In this document: piece after piece, positions 5,143 through 6,797 of the stretch
Layout: the number at the start of each line of letters is the position of its first letter
Position numbering within the stretch: position 1 is the stretch's first letter
DNA from: Candidatus Bathyarchaeota archaeon
GTDB lineage: Archaea; Thermoproteota; Bathyarchaeia; 40CM-2-53-6
Reading direction: 5' to 3'
NCBI GenBank assembly: GCA_005888695.1
Contig: VBBH01000091.1
Location: 1 to 6,797, forward strand
Length of the DNA: 6,797 nucleotides
Notes under the pieces: generated by a model
Databases searched by the model: none
Told to the model about the DNA's origin: nothing
What the model saw: the letters and a program-made list of their open reading frames with translations, nothing else
Position numbers and translations under genes: made by a program

Positions 5143-6249
5143 TTACGGAGACAGTTTTCGATTTCGCGCTTGCAGTTCGGCGAAGACTGAAAATAGTCTT
5201 CCATCGAATCTTTCATAGCTGAAGTTCTCCGCTCTCTGTTTGGCAACGGATGAAGGAGCTCTCTTCATAGCCTCGAAAATCATTTGAGGGACTTCGTCAA
5301 GATTTCGCCATCGAAAACCACTTTCGGGGTTTACAATTTCCTTAGGACCACCGGAATCGTGAACCACCGGGACGCAGGATGCTGACATTGCTTCAACAAT
5401 TGTTATCCCGAAGTGTTCTCCCTCCATGAGGTGGAGGTACACTTTCGCTTCTCCCAATATTTCATCATAGATGTCCTTTGGTGGATTCGGTACGATCTTC
5501 CCATTAACTGGCGTCTCGTTATACAATTTGGTGGTGTATTGTTGAAATCGTGGGTCGTATGTCAGCATCATCACGAACTTATACTCAGGGCAGAGCTCGG
5601 CTACTTTCCAAAATAATTCAAGTCTTTTCTCAGGAATGGCGCGTGCAGTTGTTATCACTAGATTGCTCTTCGCCTTTGCGCTCACCATATTGCAGGCGGG
5701 ATAGACTAGGACGCTCGGGCGTTTCCACTCTTTGTCCAAGTGGGTTCTAGAATACTGAGAGATAGCCAAGACTAGGCCTATCCTTGCAATTTTATGCAAG
5801 TAGTATCGGTTGATAGGAACGCTACGTATCGCTTTGGGCAAGTCAAGCTCAAAGAAGGAGGGAATATGTTTGGGAAAATATCCCCATTGTAGAACGGGCG
5901 GCTCCAGATCTGGAATGTATGCTGCATCTTGAGTTGAAAAAATAAGGTCCCATGCCTGGGAGCGAAAATGGTTCTGGCTAAGGGCTCGTAGTTGGCCCTT
6001 GGCATGATGAATTAGGTGGGTCGTACTTCCGTAAGGAGTACTTGTCTTGCTAGCAGCATAAAGTAGGAGATTGACCTTGTCGAAAAGTCTCTCGTAGCCG
6101 AAGAATTCTTCTATTCGTCGGGGATCGAAAGCTTCCGAGAGCAATGCGATAGTATGACCATGAGTTATGAGAGTGCGGATTGTGTCACAACAAAGTCTTT
6201 CTCCACCTCCCATGAATTTCATATCGGGGTGGACGATTAGTATCCTCAG
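5143..6249 (-). CDS. Glycosyltransferase, GT4 family (GT-B fold), probable CTG start
   Basis: Predicted retaining glycosyltransferase with full GT4 layout. If read from the first ATG (6222) it has 359 residues and lacks the first Rossmann strand, because the codons just upstream read RILIVHPD, exactly that strand, followed by MKFMGGGERL. No ATG, GTG or TTG exists between the upstream in-frame TAG (6282-6280) and 6222. CTG at 6249 is therefore the best start, giving 368 residues with a GGAAG 9 nt upstream. Further motifs: GGGE donor loop (near residue 14), LVLAISQYSR, the C-domain strand VITTARAIPEKRLELF with the conserved Lys, YKFVMML, and a canonical E-x7-E in EHFGITIVEAM (about residues 278-286), then VPVVHDSGGPKEIV. 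It resembles the + strand GT4 gene in plan but retains the usual catalytic motif. Members of the ALG2/ALG11-like GT4 group share the GGGE loop. Substrate is unknown. Confidence 0.88.
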   Translation of the reverse strand: MRILIVHPDMKFMGGGERLCCDTIRTLITHGHTIALLSEAFDPRRIEEFFGYERLFDKVNLLLYAASKTSTPYGSTTHLIHHAKGQLRALSQNHFRSQAWDLIFSTQDAAYIPDLEPPVLQWGYFPKHIPSFFELDLPKAIRSVPINRYYLHKIARIGLVLAISQYSRTHLDKEWKRPSVLVYPACNMVSAKAKSNLVITTARAIPEKRLELFWKVAELCPEYKFVMMLTYDPRFQQYTTKLYNETPVNGKIVPNPPKDIYDEILGEAKVYLHLMEGEHFGITIVEAMSASCVPVVHDSGGPKEIVNPESGFRWRNLDEVPQMIFEAMKRAPSSVAKQRAENFSYERFDGRLFSVFAELQARNRKLSP

Positions 6250-6356
6250 ACTCGATCGCTTCCAGTTTTTCAGTTTATGCTACCACTAGCCGGCAAAGTT
6301 CTCTGGGTCAGAGTTACTGTCTATCCGAAGGAATTTGTTCATAAAAATTCAGCTAG
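6250..6356 (-). other. Leader of the - strand GT4 gene
   Basis: These 107 nt lie between the pseudogene stop and the GT4 start. On the - strand TTGACT (ending near 6354) is followed by the T-rich GAATTTTTATG, which could act as a bacterial -35 with a poor -10, or as an archaeal TATA-like element. The 13-nt inverted repeat CTCTG-ggt-CAGAG occupies 6301-6313. The evidence for a promoter here is weak. Confidence 0.25.
6259..6263 (-). promoter_or_regulatory. Possible ribosome-binding site for the CTG-initiated GT4 gene
   Basis: On the - strand GGAAG ends 9 nt before CTG 6249. It supports initiation at CTG, since spacing to ATG 6222 would be far too long (36 nt). Confidence 0.35.
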
Positions 6357-6791
6357 TCAACTTCGAGATTGGACTCTTAGTCGAGCGCGATTTAGCTTGG
6401 TCTTAAGAAAGGGAATCGCATAAGTTCGCGGTCGGTCCATTAGAAACCGTCGCCTGATTATGCGCTCGTCCTCTTGGAAGTACTTGGTTGAAATGACATT
6501 GGTGACTCTTTCTGGAGATGTTTCGTCTGCGTATGATAACGTTTCTCCGATAAAGTAGGACGGGTGGGCCTGCGCCGCTCTCATGAAGAGAGGCCAGTCG
6601 GACGAAGTTATTTCGAGAATAGGGAACCCTTCTTTCCGAGCGAATCTAGCGGAAACGACTCCGGCCGATGAAGTTCCAACTATACGATTTCTGTGCGACC
6701 TTTGGTGCCGGGATTAGTCCTGGCGAGAATGGCTGTGGGAAGAGCTATGCCTGCCTCGGGTTGGCATGACAACAGATACTGTTGGTTTCAT
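6357..6791 (-). pseudogene. GT2 family glycosyltransferase pseudogene (frameshift plus internal deletion)
   Basis: The gene begins at ATG 6791 with the classic GT2 first strand MKPTVSVVMPTRGR. In that frame the reading then degenerates and ends at TAA 6716-6714, but the next frame carries the expected continuation, LPTAI followed by GTKGRTEIV, up to a TAG at about 6684-6682. After that the first frame becomes coding again: IVGTSSAGVVSARFARKEG, then ITSSDWPLF, YFIGETLSYADE and a basic tail, down to the TAG at 6359-6357. The DXD region and the middle of the catalytic domain (100 residues or more in a normal GT2) are missing between EIV and GTSS. A frameshift near 6757-6745 and a deletion near 6690-6680 explain this. 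Read alone, the open frame from ATG 6584 would look like a 75-residue hypothetical protein. It is probably a dead gene unless the assembly is faulty here. Confidence 0.72.
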
Positions 6792-6797
6792 GGAAAC

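Noticed and set aside
5084..5175. tRNA-like look of the convergent spacer (CCGAGTGGT and TTCGATTTC, similar to D- and T-loops)
   Set aside because: The would-be acceptor stem does not pair and the second half lies in the coding 3' end of the GT4 gene.
6301..6313. Inverted repeat CTCTG-ggt-CAGAG
   Set aside because: A 5-bp stem with a 3-nt loop and no flanking support is expected by chance; no second copy was seen.
1..6797. CRISPR array, insertion sequence or attachment site
   Set aside because: No regularly spaced repeats, transposase motifs or terminal inverted repeats were seen, although deletions and duplications are evident.

Overview
This window is part of a surface-polysaccharide or glycan assembly locus. 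Almost everything in it is a glycosyltransferase (GT) or the remains of one, next to the tail of a PLP-dependent sugar-modifying enzyme. Base composition is mid-GC and several genes use or seem to use TTG, GTG or CTG starts with short purine-rich ribosome-binding sites. The source could be archaeal (a thaumarchaeal-type genome would fit the style of these GTs) or bacterial. No marker gene here decides it, so the organism remains a weak inference.

Layout. Positions 1-344 hold the C-terminal end of a DegT/DnrJ/EryC1/StrS-family enzyme resembling RfbH (nucleotide-sugar 3-dehydrase). It is followed on the + strand, with gaps of only 18 and 7 nt and then overlaps, by a GT4-family transferase (363-1487), a truncated member (copy 1, 1495-1869) and a full-length member (copy 2, 1848-2585) of an Anp1/GT62-like family, a GT2 family transferase (2582-3358, ATGA overlap) and copy 3 (3376-4167). 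The supposed intergenic gap after copy 3 starts with the decayed C-terminal tail of a second GT4 gene (4168-4287). Copy 4 follows (4385-5083). A convergent block lies on the - strand: an intact GT4 gene (6249-5143), preceded by a GT2 pseudogene (6791-6357) broken by a frameshift and an internal deletion.

The most notable content is the four-member paralogous family (copies 1-4). Its shared signature is a basic-Arg-Asn motif, a DXD-like site reading LCD, MID, DID or NIE, an ILG(A/G)-x-x-W strand, a VG(G/S) strand and a late N-x-x-C motif, arranged as in the eukaryotic Anp1/Mnn9/Van1 (GT62) mannosyltransferases. Together with three broken glycosyltransferases in under 7 kb, this points to birth-and-death evolution of a diversifying glycan locus: repeated GT4 plus Anp1-like units have been duplicated, truncated and partly lost. 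The intact enzymes would act one after another at the cytoplasmic face of the membrane, adding sugars to a lipid-linked glycan, while the RfbH-like enzyme would help make a deoxysugar donor. The donor and acceptor of each transferase cannot be read from the sequence.
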